DNA from: Actinomycetes bacterium
Lineage (GTDB): Bacteria; Actinomycetota; Acidimicrobiia; Acidimicrobiales; UBA8190
Length of the DNA: 34,340 nt
Direction of reading: 5' to 3'
Assembly (NCBI GenBank): GCA_021819525.1
Contig: JAKAQW010000023.1
Span: forward strand, 1-34,340
In this document: positions 1-7,938 of the stretch, in pieces
Layout: each line of letters opens with the position of its first letter
How positions within the stretch are numbered: the stretch's first letter is position 1
Position numbers and translations under genes: made by a program
Notes under the pieces: model-generated
The model's input: the letters and a program-made list of their open reading frames with translations, nothing else
Told to the model about the DNA's origin: nothing
The model's database searches: none

Positions 1-9
1 CTGCCCCGC

Positions 10-1161
10 TCATCGGGCCGGGCACGGGCTCGGGAGATCGACGGGGTGCCCAGTGCCGGTGTGGTTCTGGGTGTGGGTCTGGCTCTGGGTGTGGGTGTGG
101 GTGTGGGTGTGGGTGTGGGTGTGGGTGTGGGTGTGGGTGTGGGTGTGGGTGTGGGTGTGGGTGTGGGTGTGGGTGATCGCAGCCAGGAGACGCAGCGCCA
201 GACCGGGGTCGCCGACCATGCGGCCGGCTTGGCGGGCGAGCTGCTCGCCGATCAGCACGGGCCAAGCCGGCGGCGACGATCCTGCGAGCGCTCGGGCCAC
301 CGCTACCCGGCGCCGGAGGGATCCGCTCGCCTCCATGGCGATGTGTGCCTCGTGGAACGACCGGCACGAGGGCGACATGGCGTGCGAATAGCTCTCGTAG
401 AAACGTTCGAGCCCGCTTCTCTTGACGAGCGGGTCGCTCAGTCGAGGCCCGGTATGTGCCACGTAGTGGACCAGTGGGCGGCTCACTGTGGCGACTGGCG
501 CCAGCTGGGCGCAGCGGAGCCACAGATCCCAGTCCTCTACGCTGCGGTACCCCTCGTCGATCGAGATGTCGCCACCGAGACGAGACCGGCGAAGCATCAC
601 CTGGGAAAAGCCGCCGACGAAGTTGGCCCATAGCAGCTGTGCAGCGGTGAAGTTGGCCGGCGTGCGCACCACCCTCGGCGGCCGAGCGCTCGTCTCCTCC
701 ACTGCGAGGCAGTAGCAGGAGACCAGCCCGTGCTCCGGATGGCGCTCGAAGAACGCCACCTGCTGTGCCACCTTGGTTCGCTCCCAGCGGTCGTCGTCGT
801 CGAGGAAAGCCACGAGGTCACCTCGGGCACGCGCCAGCCCGGCATTGCGCGCCCCGGCGGCGCCCACCGGGAGCGGGAGACGGACCAGCTCGACGAGGCG
901 CCGGGCTTCGGATGGCGCGGCCTGGCGTCCGATCCGACGCGCAGCGTGGAGCCAGGGGGCCACGAGGTCGGCGACGGGTTCGGCGGATCCGTCATCGACG
1001 ACGATCACCTGGAGGTTCTCGTAGCTCTGGGCCAGGATCGAGTCGAGCGCCCCGACCACTCGCTCGGGACGGTCTCGGGTCGGGAGGACCACTGACACGA
1101 GCGGTGCCGGCGCCCCGGTCGGCCGGCGGTGTCGATGGGCGGTCGGTTCGATGGTCTCCAC
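10..1161 (-). CDS. GT2 glycosyltransferase with His-Thr repeat tail
   Basis: Family 2 (GT-A fold) glycosyltransferase of 383 aa, expected to act at the cytoplasmic membrane face and add a sugar from a nucleotide donor to a growing glycan. The N-terminal part has the usual first strand (VSVVLPTRDRPERV), then VIVVDDGS, the donor/metal motif AFLDDDDRW and an acceptor-side ED in YRSVEDWDLWLR. A stretch of about 20 residues between VVDDGS and AGARNAGLA is longer than usual. The last ~55 residues are not glycosyltransferase-like: they are an almost pure His-Thr alternation encoded by a hexanucleotide array, then a Gln/Thr/Pro tail. The GTG start at 1161 has no clear Shine-Dalgarno, so the exact start is uncertain. 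It is divergent from the Wzz-like gene. The acceptor and sugar cannot be read from sequence. Confidence 0.85.
   Translation of the reverse strand: METIEPTAHRHRRPTGAPAPLVSVVLPTRDRPERVVGALDSILAQSYENLQVIVVDDGSAEPVADLVAPWLHAARRIGRQAAPSEARRLVELVRLPLPVGAAGARNAGLARARGDLVAFLDDDDRWERTKVAQQVAFFERHPEHGLVSCYCLAVEETSARPPRVVRTPANFTAAQLLWANFVGGFSQVMLRRSRLGGDISIDEGYRSVEDWDLWLRCAQLAPVATVSRPLVHYVAHTGPRLSDPLVKRSGLERFYESYSHAMSPSCRSFHEAHIAMEASGSLRRRVAVARALAGSSPPAWPVLIGEQLARQAGRMVGDPGLALRLLAAITHTHTHTHTHTHTHTHTHTHTHTHTHTHTQSQTHTQNHTGTGHPVDLPSPCPAR
87..175. repeat. Hexanucleotide array (GGGTGT)~15
   Basis: About 14.8 copies of GGGTGT with no interruption, flanked on the left by imperfect units (CTGGGTGTGGGTCTGGCT). 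Read on the minus strand it encodes alternating His and Thr at the C terminus of the GT2 gene. A 6-bp unit keeps the reading frame, so copy-number change would lengthen or shorten the tail by two residues per unit rather than switch the gene off. Confidence 0.97.
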
Positions 1162-1370
1162 GAAGCAGAGGAACGGCGCAACAGCCGCTCCATGGCGGAT
1201 CGGGCGGGCGTCTGGTCGTCGAGACCGACCTCGACCGCCAGATCGTGCGTCGGTCGGCGTTGTCAGCGCGAAGCGTCGTCGCCGCGTGCGCCTGGTACGG
1301 CACTGCGCGGCGCTCGGCTGTCATATCGGGGGGCCGGTGCGTGCCGGTCCGTGTCCGCTGGGATACCACC

Positions 1371-2132
1371 ATGAACGAAGCGAACAACGCTACGGTGATC
1401 GTCGGCCCGGTCTCGCCACCCTCGGCGCCGGTGACGAAGTCGACGGTGACGGTTCGAGCGGCGAACCACCCCCGATCAGGGGGCCTGGAAGGGCCGCCGG
1501 CGCCACGCTGGCAGCTCAGGCTGTGGCGCATCGTGGCCACCCAGGCCCGCTTCGCGCTCGTGGTCGGTGCGGTGGTCGCAGTGGTGGCCGGCGTGCTCGG
1601 CGGGCTGGCCGCGGCGAGCGGGGCGACGCGTTACTCGAGCACCACGCTCATGATGATCGACGACCCCTACCAGCTGGCCACGGCGGGCGACGCCGGCCAG
1701 CTGCTCAAGCTGGAGTCGCTGCGCGTGAAGTACGCCGGGTTGATCGGCACCGACGTCATCGCCGGTCCGGTCGCCGCCGAGCTGGGCCTGACTCCCCAGC
1801 AGGTCATCGGCGCGGTCACCCCCGAGGTCAGCGGCGTGACGTTGCTCATGGGGGTACAGGCGACGTGGAGGTCGCCCCAGATGGCCCAGCGCCTGTCGAG
1901 CGCGGTGGCTGACGAGGTGACCAGCTATGTGAGAGCACAGGACGTGGCATTCCGGATCCCGGCCGCCGATCGCTTCACGTTCGACACTGTCGACCCGGCC
2001 ACGCCGGCTGTCGCCGAGCAGCCATCTCGGTACAAAGCCGCGACTGTGGGCGTGGGGGCGGCCGTCATCGGCTTCGTGCTGGGCTTCGGGGTCGTCCAGG
2101 CGGTACGCAACCGTCGTCTGTCGGCGGCCTGA
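1371..2132 (+). CDS. Wzz-like polysaccharide chain-length / co-polymerase protein
   Basis: A 253-aa protein with the layout of a polysaccharide co-polymerase. It has a basic/Pro-rich cytoplasmic N terminus, a first membrane span near residues 58-80 (FALVVGAVVAVVAGVLGG), an extracytoplasmic central domain, and a second span near 223-245 (VGVGAAVIGFVLGFGVVQ) followed by a short basic tail. The proximal TRYSSTTLMMID strand resembles Wzz-family proteins. There is no C-terminal tyrosine kinase domain. I chose the ATG at 1371 because the upstream open frame is Arg-rich and lies opposite the start of the divergent GT2. The stop is 6 bp before the Wzy-like gene, so the two are surely co-transcribed; together they would set polymer length. 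Family assignment is by layout, not by a diagnostic motif. Confidence 0.75.
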   Translation: MNEANNATVIVGPVSPPSAPVTKSTVTVRAANHPRSGGLEGPPAPRWQLRLWRIVATQARFALVVGAVVAVVAGVLGGLAAASGATRYSSTTLMMIDDPYQLATAGDAGQLLKLESLRVKYAGLIGTDVIAGPVAAELGLTPQQVIGAVTPEVSGVTLLMGVQATWRSPQMAQRLSSAVADEVTSYVRAQDVAFRIPAADRFTFDTVDPATPAVAEQPSRYKAATVGVGAAVIGFVLGFGVVQAVRNRRLSAA

Positions 2133-2138
2133 CCGGCG

Positions 2139-3977
2139 GTGGGCTCGGTCGGCGACATCCTGGTCGCGCTGGCCGGGGTGCTGGTCGCGCTGCTGGGCCC
2201 GCTGGAGGTAGGGTTCGCCGCGGTCGTCGTCTTCTGGCTGCTGGTCCCGGGCACCTTGGTCGTGCCGCACCTCCCGCACATCGTGCTGGCCGACCGGGCG
2301 GTGCTGTACTGCTTCGCCGGCCGCCTGCTGCTGCGCTCTGGCACGCCCGGTGAGCCGCGGGGTCGGGCCTACGCGCTGACCCCGCTGCACGCCACGTTGG
2401 CGCTCTTGCTGGTGGTGGGGTTCGTGGTAGGGGTCGTGGTGGCACCGGCCGACGCCTCGCTGGCCGGCGATCTCCACGTCTGGCTCTCCCTGCTCGATCT
2501 GGCCGTCTTGCTGGTGGTGGTGCTCGCCGTGGCCCGCACCGCCGGCGCTACCACCGTGGCCAGGACGGTGGTGGCCGTCGCCGTGGTAGCTGCCGGCATC
2601 GGCGTGATCGAGCGCCTGACCGGATGGAGCTGGTCGCACTTCTTCTTCGAAGGGCTGCCGATCAAGTACCTGGCGGCCGGCGACGGGCTGCTCAGCACCC
2701 GAGGCGGTGCCGTCCGCGCCCAAGGTGCGGCCCAGTTCGCCCTGGAGTACGGGTGGGTGATGGCCGTGCTGTTCCCCGTGGCGGTGGTCACCTGCGTGCA
2801 GTGGGCCAGGGGGCGGCGACCGGTGCTCCAGGCGGTCGCGGTCGCGGCGCCGCTGCTCATCGCGCTGGCCTCCGTGATGTCGGGGTCCCGGAGCGCCGAC
2901 ATCGTGCTGCCGGTCAGCGCGGTGGCGCTCTTGGTGCTCTCCAGGGACCGGCGGCTGCTCGGCTGGGTGGTGGGGGCCGCGCTGGTCAGCGTGGTGGCAG
3001 TCGCGCTCCATCCGTCGCTTGTGACCAAGGTCTTCGACATCGGCGCGCTCACCGATCCGGCCTCGGTGCGCCTCGACCGCCTGCCCCCGCTGTTCTCGCT
3101 GGTCACCGGTAGGGCGTACCTGGGGACCGGTTTCGTGAGCGCGGCCACCTCCGCGTTCGGCGGTCTCGACGACGCCTTCGCGGTGCTCTACGCCACCGTC
3201 GGCGTCGTAGGGCTCGTGGCGTGGTGCGCCGTGCTCGCCAGCGCGGTGAGCGGCCCGGCCAGGGCCCTACGGGCGCCCGCTGGCAGCGAGGAGCGCTTGC
3301 TCGGCGCGGCGTGCGCGGTTGGGACGCTGGCTCTGGTGGTCGCTTGCGCCGCCTACGACGTCACCCAAGTGGTGGAGACGCCGTGGCTGCTGGTGGTGCT
3401 GGGGGCGCTGGGGACAGCCGCGGCTGATGTCGTGCCTCGTCAGCTGCCGAGCTGGCGCCAGGTGGTCGTTCGAGCCGCCTTGCCGTTGGCCGGCGTGATC
3501 GTCGGCCTCGCTGTGCTCGCGGCGGCGCCGGTGTCCTACGGCGAAGGCCTGTCGATCTTCCCGGTGGCTCCGTTCGTGGCTGCCGAGAGCAGCAGTCCGG
3601 TCGACCAGTTCACCGGGCTCACGCTCGCGTCGACGGTGTGCGCCGTGGTGACCGATGCGGCGGTGGTGGCGCCGAGCACCCAGGTCCAGTGCTCGGAGGC
3701 CACGAACTTGTTCTCCTACTCGGTCTACCCCAGCCTGGTGGTCACCACCGTGCGCGGGCCGAGCCCCGCTGCGGTGCGCGCCGAGGTGAAGCGGGCGTTC
3801 ACCCCGATCTTCGACCGCATGTACCTGTCGGGGGGGGTGTCGAGCGCCATGCAGCACGGAAAGCCGGCGTGGGCGACGACGGCGCCGCTATGGGTAGGAG
3901 CCGTCGGTCTGGGCCTGGCGCTGGTCGGCCCGGTGGGGATCAGGCGCCGGCGTCGGTCGGTCGAAGCGGAGCGCTGA
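2139..3977 (+). CDS. Wzy/O-antigen ligase-like multispanning membrane protein
   Basis: A 612-aa, very hydrophobic protein with roughly ten or more predicted membrane spans. The stretch ALASVMSGSRSADIVLP in the middle resembles the SGSRS-type motif found in Wzy_C/O-antigen ligase-polymerase proteins, followed by further spans and an extracytoplasmic segment near residues 455-590 before a last span. The likely role is polymerisation or ligation of lipid-linked glycan repeat units outside the membrane. The GTG start at 2139 follows the Wzz-like stop by 6 bp, which points to translational coupling. The 3' end overlaps the convergent GT2 gene by 38 bp. No Wzx flippase is visible in the window. Polymerase versus ligase cannot be separated from sequence alone. 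Confidence 0.72.
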   Translation: MGSVGDILVALAGVLVALLGPLEVGFAAVVVFWLLVPGTLVVPHLPHIVLADRAVLYCFAGRLLLRSGTPGEPRGRAYALTPLHATLALLLVVGFVVGVVVAPADASLAGDLHVWLSLLDLAVLLVVVLAVARTAGATTVARTVVAVAVVAAGIGVIERLTGWSWSHFFFEGLPIKYLAAGDGLLSTRGGAVRAQGAAQFALEYGWVMAVLFPVAVVTCVQWARGRRPVLQAVAVAAPLLIALASVMSGSRSADIVLPVSAVALLVLSRDRRLLGWVVGAALVSVVAVALHPSLVTKVFDIGALTDPASVRLDRLPPLFSLVTGRAYLGTGFVSAATSAFGGLDDAFAVLYATVGVVGLVAWCAVLASAVSGPARALRAPAGSEERLLGAACAVGTLALVVACAAYDVTQVVETPWLLVVLGALGTAAADVVPRQLPSWRQVVVRAALPLAGVIVGLAVLAAAPVSYGEGLSIFPVAPFVAAESSSPVDQFTGLTLASTVCAVVTDAAVVAPSTQVQCSEATNLFSYSVYPSLVVTTVRGPSPAAVRAEVKRAFTPIFDRMYLSGGVSSAMQHGKPAWATTAPLWVGAVGLGLALVGPVGIRRRRRSVEAER

Positions 3978-4875
3978 CCACATGGCCGTCGACCACCACG
4001 TCGTGGCGGGCACCCCACACGCCGCGCACGGCGCCGGCCAGCTTCACCGCCTCGGCCAGCGCGCCCATCTGGTAGCCGTCTGCCGCGTTCCGGAGGACTT
4101 GGCGCAATCCCTGCTCCCACAGCAGAGCCCGAGCAGCGTCCGACAAGCGCTGGCCGTCTCGGGCGGGTCCGGCGCTGCGCCACTGCTTCACGGCAAGGGT
4201 GCCGCTGCCCACGCCGTAGCCGAAGTACGTCTCGAGCTGGCGCCTGCGGCTCCGCCACTGTTCGTGGACCACGACCGCTGCCGGCTCGTAGCGCCCCTTC
4301 GCACCGGCGCGCAGTGCCCGCCACAGCAGGTCGTGGTCCTCTGCGCCGCGTCCGGGCGCCCCGGGCCCGAACCGCTCGTCGAAGCCGCCGAGCTCCTCGA
4401 GCACTGTTCGCCGCCAGGCCATGTTGGCGCCGTGGCCGGCACGGGAAGCGTCTGCTGGGCTCCGGAGCACTCGGGGCTGGTCGTCGACGAGCAGCGACAA
4501 GCCGATCCGGGCCCTACCGGTAGCGCCGTCGTCGGCGAGCACCTTGCCGGTGACGAAGACGGCATCAGGGTGGTCGGTCATGGCGAGGGCCATGGCGCTC
4601 ACCCAGCTCGCGGCTGGCCGGCAATCGTCGTCGGTGAACAGCACGAGCTCGCTCGTAGCTGCGCGCCAGCCGATGTTGCGGGCCAGGCACACGCCTGGTC
4701 GAGGGCTGCGCAGGAGGAGAGCCTCGAAGGCCCGAGCTACCACGGCCACCTCGGTGCTCGTCGATGCCGAGTCGACGACGATCACGCTGTCGCCGGGGGC
4801 GACGGAGGCGGACACGGCGTCCAGGCACCGGGTCAGCAGCACCGGGCGGTCACGGGTGGCCACCACCACCGTCAC
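3940..4875 (-). CDS. GT2 glycosyltransferase
   Basis: Family 2 glycosyltransferase. The core begins TVVVATRDRPVLLTRCLDAV, followed by VIVVDSAS, LARNIGW, the metal/donor motif LVLFTDDDCRP and an acceptor region GGFDERFGPG...AEDHDLLWRA. The C-terminal ~80 residues are helical and Arg-rich. The start is a problem. The open frame extends to an ATG at 5241, but that would overlap the divergent GT4 gene by 142 bp and adds a 122-residue low-complexity extension. The first plausible GTG inside is at 4875, giving 311 aa with the fold intact. A good AGGAGG (5065-5070, minus strand) stands 9 nt before an ATC codon at 5055, an alternative non-canonical start. Overlaps the Wzy-like gene tail to tail. Confidence 0.8.
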   Translation of the reverse strand: MTVVVATRDRPVLLTRCLDAVSASVAPGDSVIVVDSASTSTEVAVVARAFEALLLRSPRPGVCLARNIGWRAATSELVLFTDDDCRPAASWVSAMALAMTDHPDAVFVTGKVLADDGATGRARIGLSLLVDDQPRVLRSPADASRAGHGANMAWRRTVLEELGGFDERFGPGAPGRGAEDHDLLWRALRAGAKGRYEPAAVVVHEQWRSRRRQLETYFGYGVGSGTLAVKQWRSAGPARDGQRLSDAARALLWEQGLRQVLRNAADGYQMGALAEAVKLAGAVRGVWGARHDVVVDGHVVSAPLRPTDAGA

Positions 4876-5099
4876 CGGCGGTCGCCTGGCACTGCGCAGG
4901 TCAGCAGCGATGGTCCTCGTGCTCGGCTCGAGGTTGGTCGCAGATCCCGGGTCGGTCTCGGCGTGGCTGATCGATGGCTTCGAGGTGCCGGCATCGCCGG
5001 AACCCTCGGCGCAGAACGCGGCGTCGGTGGCTGCAGCCAGGCGATGGGTGCTGATGGTGACCGACCTCCTGCGGCGGTGGTGGTGGACGGGGGAACCAG

Positions 5100-6194
5100 G
5101 TGAAGATCGCTGTGGTGGCCGGTGAGCTGCCTCACCCCGAGGGTACAGCGGCAGGGCGGGACCTGTGGGCTTGGTGCGAGGGCGCGCGCCACCTGGGTCA
5201 CGAGGTGCGAGCGTGGCTGTGGATGCGTTCACCGTCGTCACCTTCGGGACCGCCGCCGCCGTGGTGCGACGAGGAGCCCTTCACGGCACCGAACCGGTGG
5301 CGAGCCCACGTGCGAGCGGTGCTCCGACCACGCCAGGAGCTCGAGCTGGCGGGCTGGTGCGCTCCCGACGACGCCGTGGCGGTGGCCGATCACCTGTGGT
5401 CGTTCGCCGCGGTGCGCCACGCGCAGCGATCGGTGGCCACGATGCACTTCCGGTCGCTGCTCGACGCCAGGGCTGTGGGCTCGCTCACGGTGCAAGACGT
5501 GCAGATGGCCCGGGCGGAACGGCTCGCCGGTCGCCACGCCGGTCTGGTCGTGGCCTACTCGGCGCGGGTGGGTGCTGGGCTGCGCCGGCCGGTCGCGGTG
5601 GTGCCGATCGCCTTTCCGGTGCCGACGAGCACGCCGGCGCAGGTGGACGAGCCGGTGGCCGCGCTGCTGGCCGACTGGTCGTGGCCGCCGAACAGGCGGG
5701 CGTTGGCGGTGCTGCTGCGCTGTTGGCCCGAGGTGCGCGACGCGGTGCCCGGCGCCCGTCTGGTGCTGGGGGGGCGGAACCTCGAGCGAGCCGGGGTCGG
5801 TGCCATGGCCGGCGTGGAGCAGGTCGGCCCGGTGGCTTCGAGCGTCGAGGTGCTCGCACGGGCCGCGGTGGTGGCCTTTCCGTGCCCGGCGTCGAGCGGG
5901 CCGAAAGTGAAGGTCCTCGAAGCCTGCGCGTACGGACGGGCGGTGGTCACCACAGCGAGCGGGGTGGAAGGGCTGGCGCTCGGCGCCGGCGCCGGCGCAG
6001 TGGTGAGCGACGACGCCGGGTTCTGCGGCGCGCTGGTCGCGACGCTTCGGGATCCGGCTGGCCGCTCCGCCATGGCCGCTTTGGGGCGACAGCAAGTCGA
6101 GTCCCACCACGCGCCGGTCCCCGCCGCGGCGTCACGGGTGGCAGCCATGGCGAAGGCGTTCGGCTTGGAAGCGGCACCGAGCACGCTGGCCTAG
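5100..6194 (+). CDS. GT4-type glycosyltransferase
   Basis: A 364-aa GT-B fold (family 4) glycosyltransferase. The N terminus MKIAVVAGELPHPEGTAAG is a nucleotide-sugar transferase opening. The C-terminal Rossmann half contains LLADWSWPPNRRAL, VLGGRNLER, a V-x-x-V-G-P-V segment and GPKVKVLEACAYGRAVVTT. In the usual E-x7-E site the first Glu is replaced (SGPKVKVLE), as also occurs in the GT4 branch with KVLEAMA-type motifs. The GTG start at 5100 has GGGGGAA 4-9 nt upstream. It is divergent from the GT2 at 3940-4875 and followed after 10 bp by an acyltransferase that has its own -10-like hexamer. Sugar specificity is unknown. Confidence 0.87.
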   Translation: MKIAVVAGELPHPEGTAAGRDLWAWCEGARHLGHEVRAWLWMRSPSSPSGPPPPWCDEEPFTAPNRWRAHVRAVLRPRQELELAGWCAPDDAVAVADHLWSFAAVRHAQRSVATMHFRSLLDARAVGSLTVQDVQMARAERLAGRHAGLVVAYSARVGAGLRRPVAVVPIAFPVPTSTPAQVDEPVAALLADWSWPPNRRALAVLLRCWPEVRDAVPGARLVLGGRNLERAGVGAMAGVEQVGPVASSVEVLARAAVVAFPCPASSGPKVKVLEACAYGRAVVTTASGVEGLALGAGAGAVVSDDAGFCGALVATLRDPAGRSAMAALGRQQVESHHAPVPAAASRVAAMAKAFGLEAAPSTLA

Positions 6195-6197
6195 GCT
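6192..6197 (+). promoter_or_regulatory. -10-like TAGGCT, leaderless
   Basis: TAGGCT ends 7 nt before the GTG at 6205, so transcription would begin at or next to the start codon. The same geometry recurs at several other genes in this window. No convincing -35 was found. Confidence 0.5.
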
Positions 6198-6204
6198 CGC
6201 CGCC

Positions 6205-6807
6205 GTGCGGGCCAAGGATCTGCGGTCTCGGCTACGGGACGTGATGGACGAGCCGTTGCTCGTCACCAGCCTGGTCGGGCGGGCAGTCGAACCGTACCGG
6301 CGGATGCGTTTCGGGCAGTTCGGCCGGCGATCGATCGTCTACCGACCGACCTGGCTGTACGGGACCCGGTGGATGGCGGTGGGTGAGGGCGTGCTCGTCA
6401 TGCCCGGTGCCTGGCTGGCCGTAGAACGCGTCGCCTGGGGCGCCAGCGCTCCGGTGCTGCGCATCGGCGACCGGGTCGGCATCCGGGCCAACTGCACGCT
6501 CAGCGCGGCAGCCTCGATCGTCATCGAGGACGACGTGGTCCTCGGCGGATCGGTGACGGTGGTGGACTCGGACCACACCTGGCGTGACGGCCACCCGAAC
6601 GTGCTGTACAACCCGGTGGACGCCGAGCCGGTCCGCATCGGCCGGGGCACGTGGGTGGGAGACCATGCCACCATCCTGCGCGGCTCCCAGATCGGCGAGC
6701 TCTGCGTCATCGGTGCGAACAGCGTGGTGCGCGGGACCGTCCCCGACCGCTCGGTCGCTGTCGGGATCCCGGCCAAGGTGGTCGGCACCAACGACGTCCC
6801 GCTCTGA
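6205..6807 (+). CDS. Left-handed beta-helix acyltransferase
   Basis: A 200-aa hexapeptide-repeat (LbH) acyltransferase, likely transferring an acetyl group from acetyl-CoA to a sugar. Hexapeptide turns run from about residue 85 (IGDRVGIRANCTLS, IVIEDDVVLGG, IGRGTWVGDHATIL, IGELCVIGANSVV) to the closing AVGIPAKVVG. The family's catalytic-type His lies in VVDSDHTWRDG, in the usual loop after the first coils. The N-terminal ~80 residues contain FGRRSIVYRPTW, typical of the WcaF/maltose O-acetyltransferase-like group. The GTG start is supported by the -10-like hexamer 7 nt upstream. Two more enzymes of this type (11883 and 19064) are in the locus, suggesting several acylated positions on the glycan. 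Confidence 0.88.
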   Translation: MRAKDLRSRLRDVMDEPLLVTSLVGRAVEPYRRMRFGQFGRRSIVYRPTWLYGTRWMAVGEGVLVMPGAWLAVERVAWGASAPVLRIGDRVGIRANCTLSAAASIVIEDDVVLGGSVTVVDSDHTWRDGHPNVLYNPVDAEPVRIGRGTWVGDHATILRGSQIGELCVIGANSVVRGTVPDRSVAVGIPAKVVGTNDVPL

Positions 6808-6811
6808 GCGT

Positions 6812-6836
6812 CGGTCGGCCGGCGCCGGAGCGACCG
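6812..6836. terminator. Hairpin between convergent genes
   Basis: CGGTCG (6812-6817) pairs with CGACCG (6831-6836), enclosing the palindrome CGGCGCCG. It starts 5 bp after the acyltransferase stop and lies between two convergent genes. There is no T-tract, as is common in high-GC actinobacteria. Confidence 0.5.
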
Positions 6837-6917
6837 GCGTCGAGACGATGCCGGCGTCGACGGCTCGCCGCTACGCACGGCCAGAGGTGTGGGCACCGGT
6901 GTGCGGACGTGGCGGGC

Positions 6918-7793
6918 CTATCGCCGCGCGCGTGCCGTTCCTCCCCGGTGCCGGGGTCGTGCCGGCCCCGGCGAACGTGCCTCGGCCCAGATGTCGGCCA
7001 CGCCGAAGGTGGCGGTGAGGGGCCGTCGGGCGAGGTGGCTGTAGAGACGCCGGGCACGGCGGTCGGGGACGAAGTCGTCGTACACGCTGGTGCCGAGGTC
7101 GACTCGGATGTCGCTGAAGCCGGCGAGGCACAGTGCCCGCCTGAGTGATCGACGGGACTGCTCGTTCACGTGCATCAGCCGCTCCAGCTCACCTCGGGGG
7201 TCGGCCGGCCACTGCCGCCAACGCGAGGGGCGCGCACGACGCTGCCAGCGGTAGGTGACGTCGTAGATGCGACGGTTCGGGAGGGTGTGGGCGAACAGCC
7301 TTCCCGAGGGTCGCAGCACCCGGCGCGCTTCGAGCAGCGTCGCGTGGAGCTCCTCGGGCGACAGGTGCTCCACGATGTCGAGCATGGTGACCAGGTCGGC
7401 GAAGTGCTCGGGCAGCGGGAGGCAGCGAGCGTCCGCGGCCACGACGGCGCCGCGACCACCGAGATCGTGCCGGTCCAGGGTGCGTCTGGCCAGTGCCAGT
7501 GCGTCGGGCGAGTACTCCACCCCGACGGCCAGGGCGGCTCCGCGCGCGATCGCCACGGCTATCAGCTCTGCACGCCCGGTTCCGAGGTCGACCAGCACAT
7601 CGCCGGGTCGGAGCTGCGCGAGCTCGAGAGAGCCCTGGTAGAGCGGGTCGAACTGCGTTCCGTCGGACGAGGCCCACTGGGCAGCGCCTGCGCATCGGTG
7701 TAGGTAGTAGTCGGCGTCGTAGACCTTGGGGGGGACCGCCGGACGGGCAGGGGCACGAAGCGGCTGCTCGGTCGTCCGCCCTGGTGGTCGCAC
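6918..7793 (-). CDS. Class I SAM-dependent methyltransferase
   Basis: A 291-aa methyltransferase. The SAM-binding motif I is VLVDLGTGRAELIAVAIARG near residues 60-80, with the acidic end of strand 2 in VGVEYSPDALALARR, motif II-like VVAADARCLPLP, and motif III in LVTMLDIVEHLSPEEL followed by EARRVLRPSGRLFAHT. This is the Methyltransf_11/25 pattern used by small-molecule and sugar methyltransferases. The C-terminal third is Arg-rich and ends in a low-complexity RPRHRGGTARARR tail. It sits inside the glycan locus, so methylation of a sugar or of the chain end is the most likely role. The GTG start at 7793 is supported by TAGCAT 6 nt upstream. A 7-bp tandem repeat lies directly behind that promoter element. 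Confidence 0.85.
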   Translation of the reverse strand: MRPPGRTTEQPLRAPARPAVPPKVYDADYYLHRCAGAAQWASSDGTQFDPLYQGSLELAQLRPGDVLVDLGTGRAELIAVAIARGAALAVGVEYSPDALALARRTLDRHDLGGRGAVVAADARCLPLPEHFADLVTMLDIVEHLSPEELHATLLEARRVLRPSGRLFAHTLPNRRIYDVTYRWQRRARPSRWRQWPADPRGELERLMHVNEQSRRSLRRALCLAGFSDIRVDLGTSVYDDFVPDRRARRLYSHLARRPLTATFGVADIWAEARSPGPARPRHRGGTARARR

Positions 7794-7799
7794 GGCGAG

Positions 7800-7805
7800 A
7801 TGCTA
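7800..7805 (-). promoter_or_regulatory. -10-like TAGCAT, leaderless, next to 7-bp repeat
   Basis: On the minus strand TAGCAT stands exactly 6 nt before the GTG at 7793. The heptanucleotide array begins 3 nt further upstream and therefore fills the spacer and any -35 region. Confidence 0.5.
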
Positions 7806-7808
7806 CTG

Positions 7809-7869
7809 GGTGCCCGGTGCCCGGTGCCCGGTGCCCGGTGCCCGGTGCCCGGTGCCCGGTGCCCGGTGC
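7809..7869. repeat. Heptanucleotide array (GGTGCCC)8.7
   Basis: Eight perfect GGTGCCC copies (7809-7864) plus a partial one. They run into degenerate GGTGCTC units up to about 7915, where GGTGCTCCACCTCCGA and GGTGCTGCACCTACGA also form a pair. The array lies between the stop of the GT4 gene (7939) and the start of the methyltransferase (7793), both on the minus strand. A 7-bp unit is not a multiple of three, so any reading frame crossing it would shift with each copy gained or lost. Confidence 0.97.
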
Positions 7870-7938
7870 TCCACCTCCGAGGTGCTCGGTGCTCGGTGCT
7901 GCACCTACGAGGTGGCCGGCCTCTCGCCACAGCCGAGA

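Noticed and set aside
87-175. His-Thr tail as a dedicated metal-binding domain
   Set aside because: It is a direct translation of a simple hexanucleotide array, and no family with this domain is known to me. Kept only as a speculative possibility.
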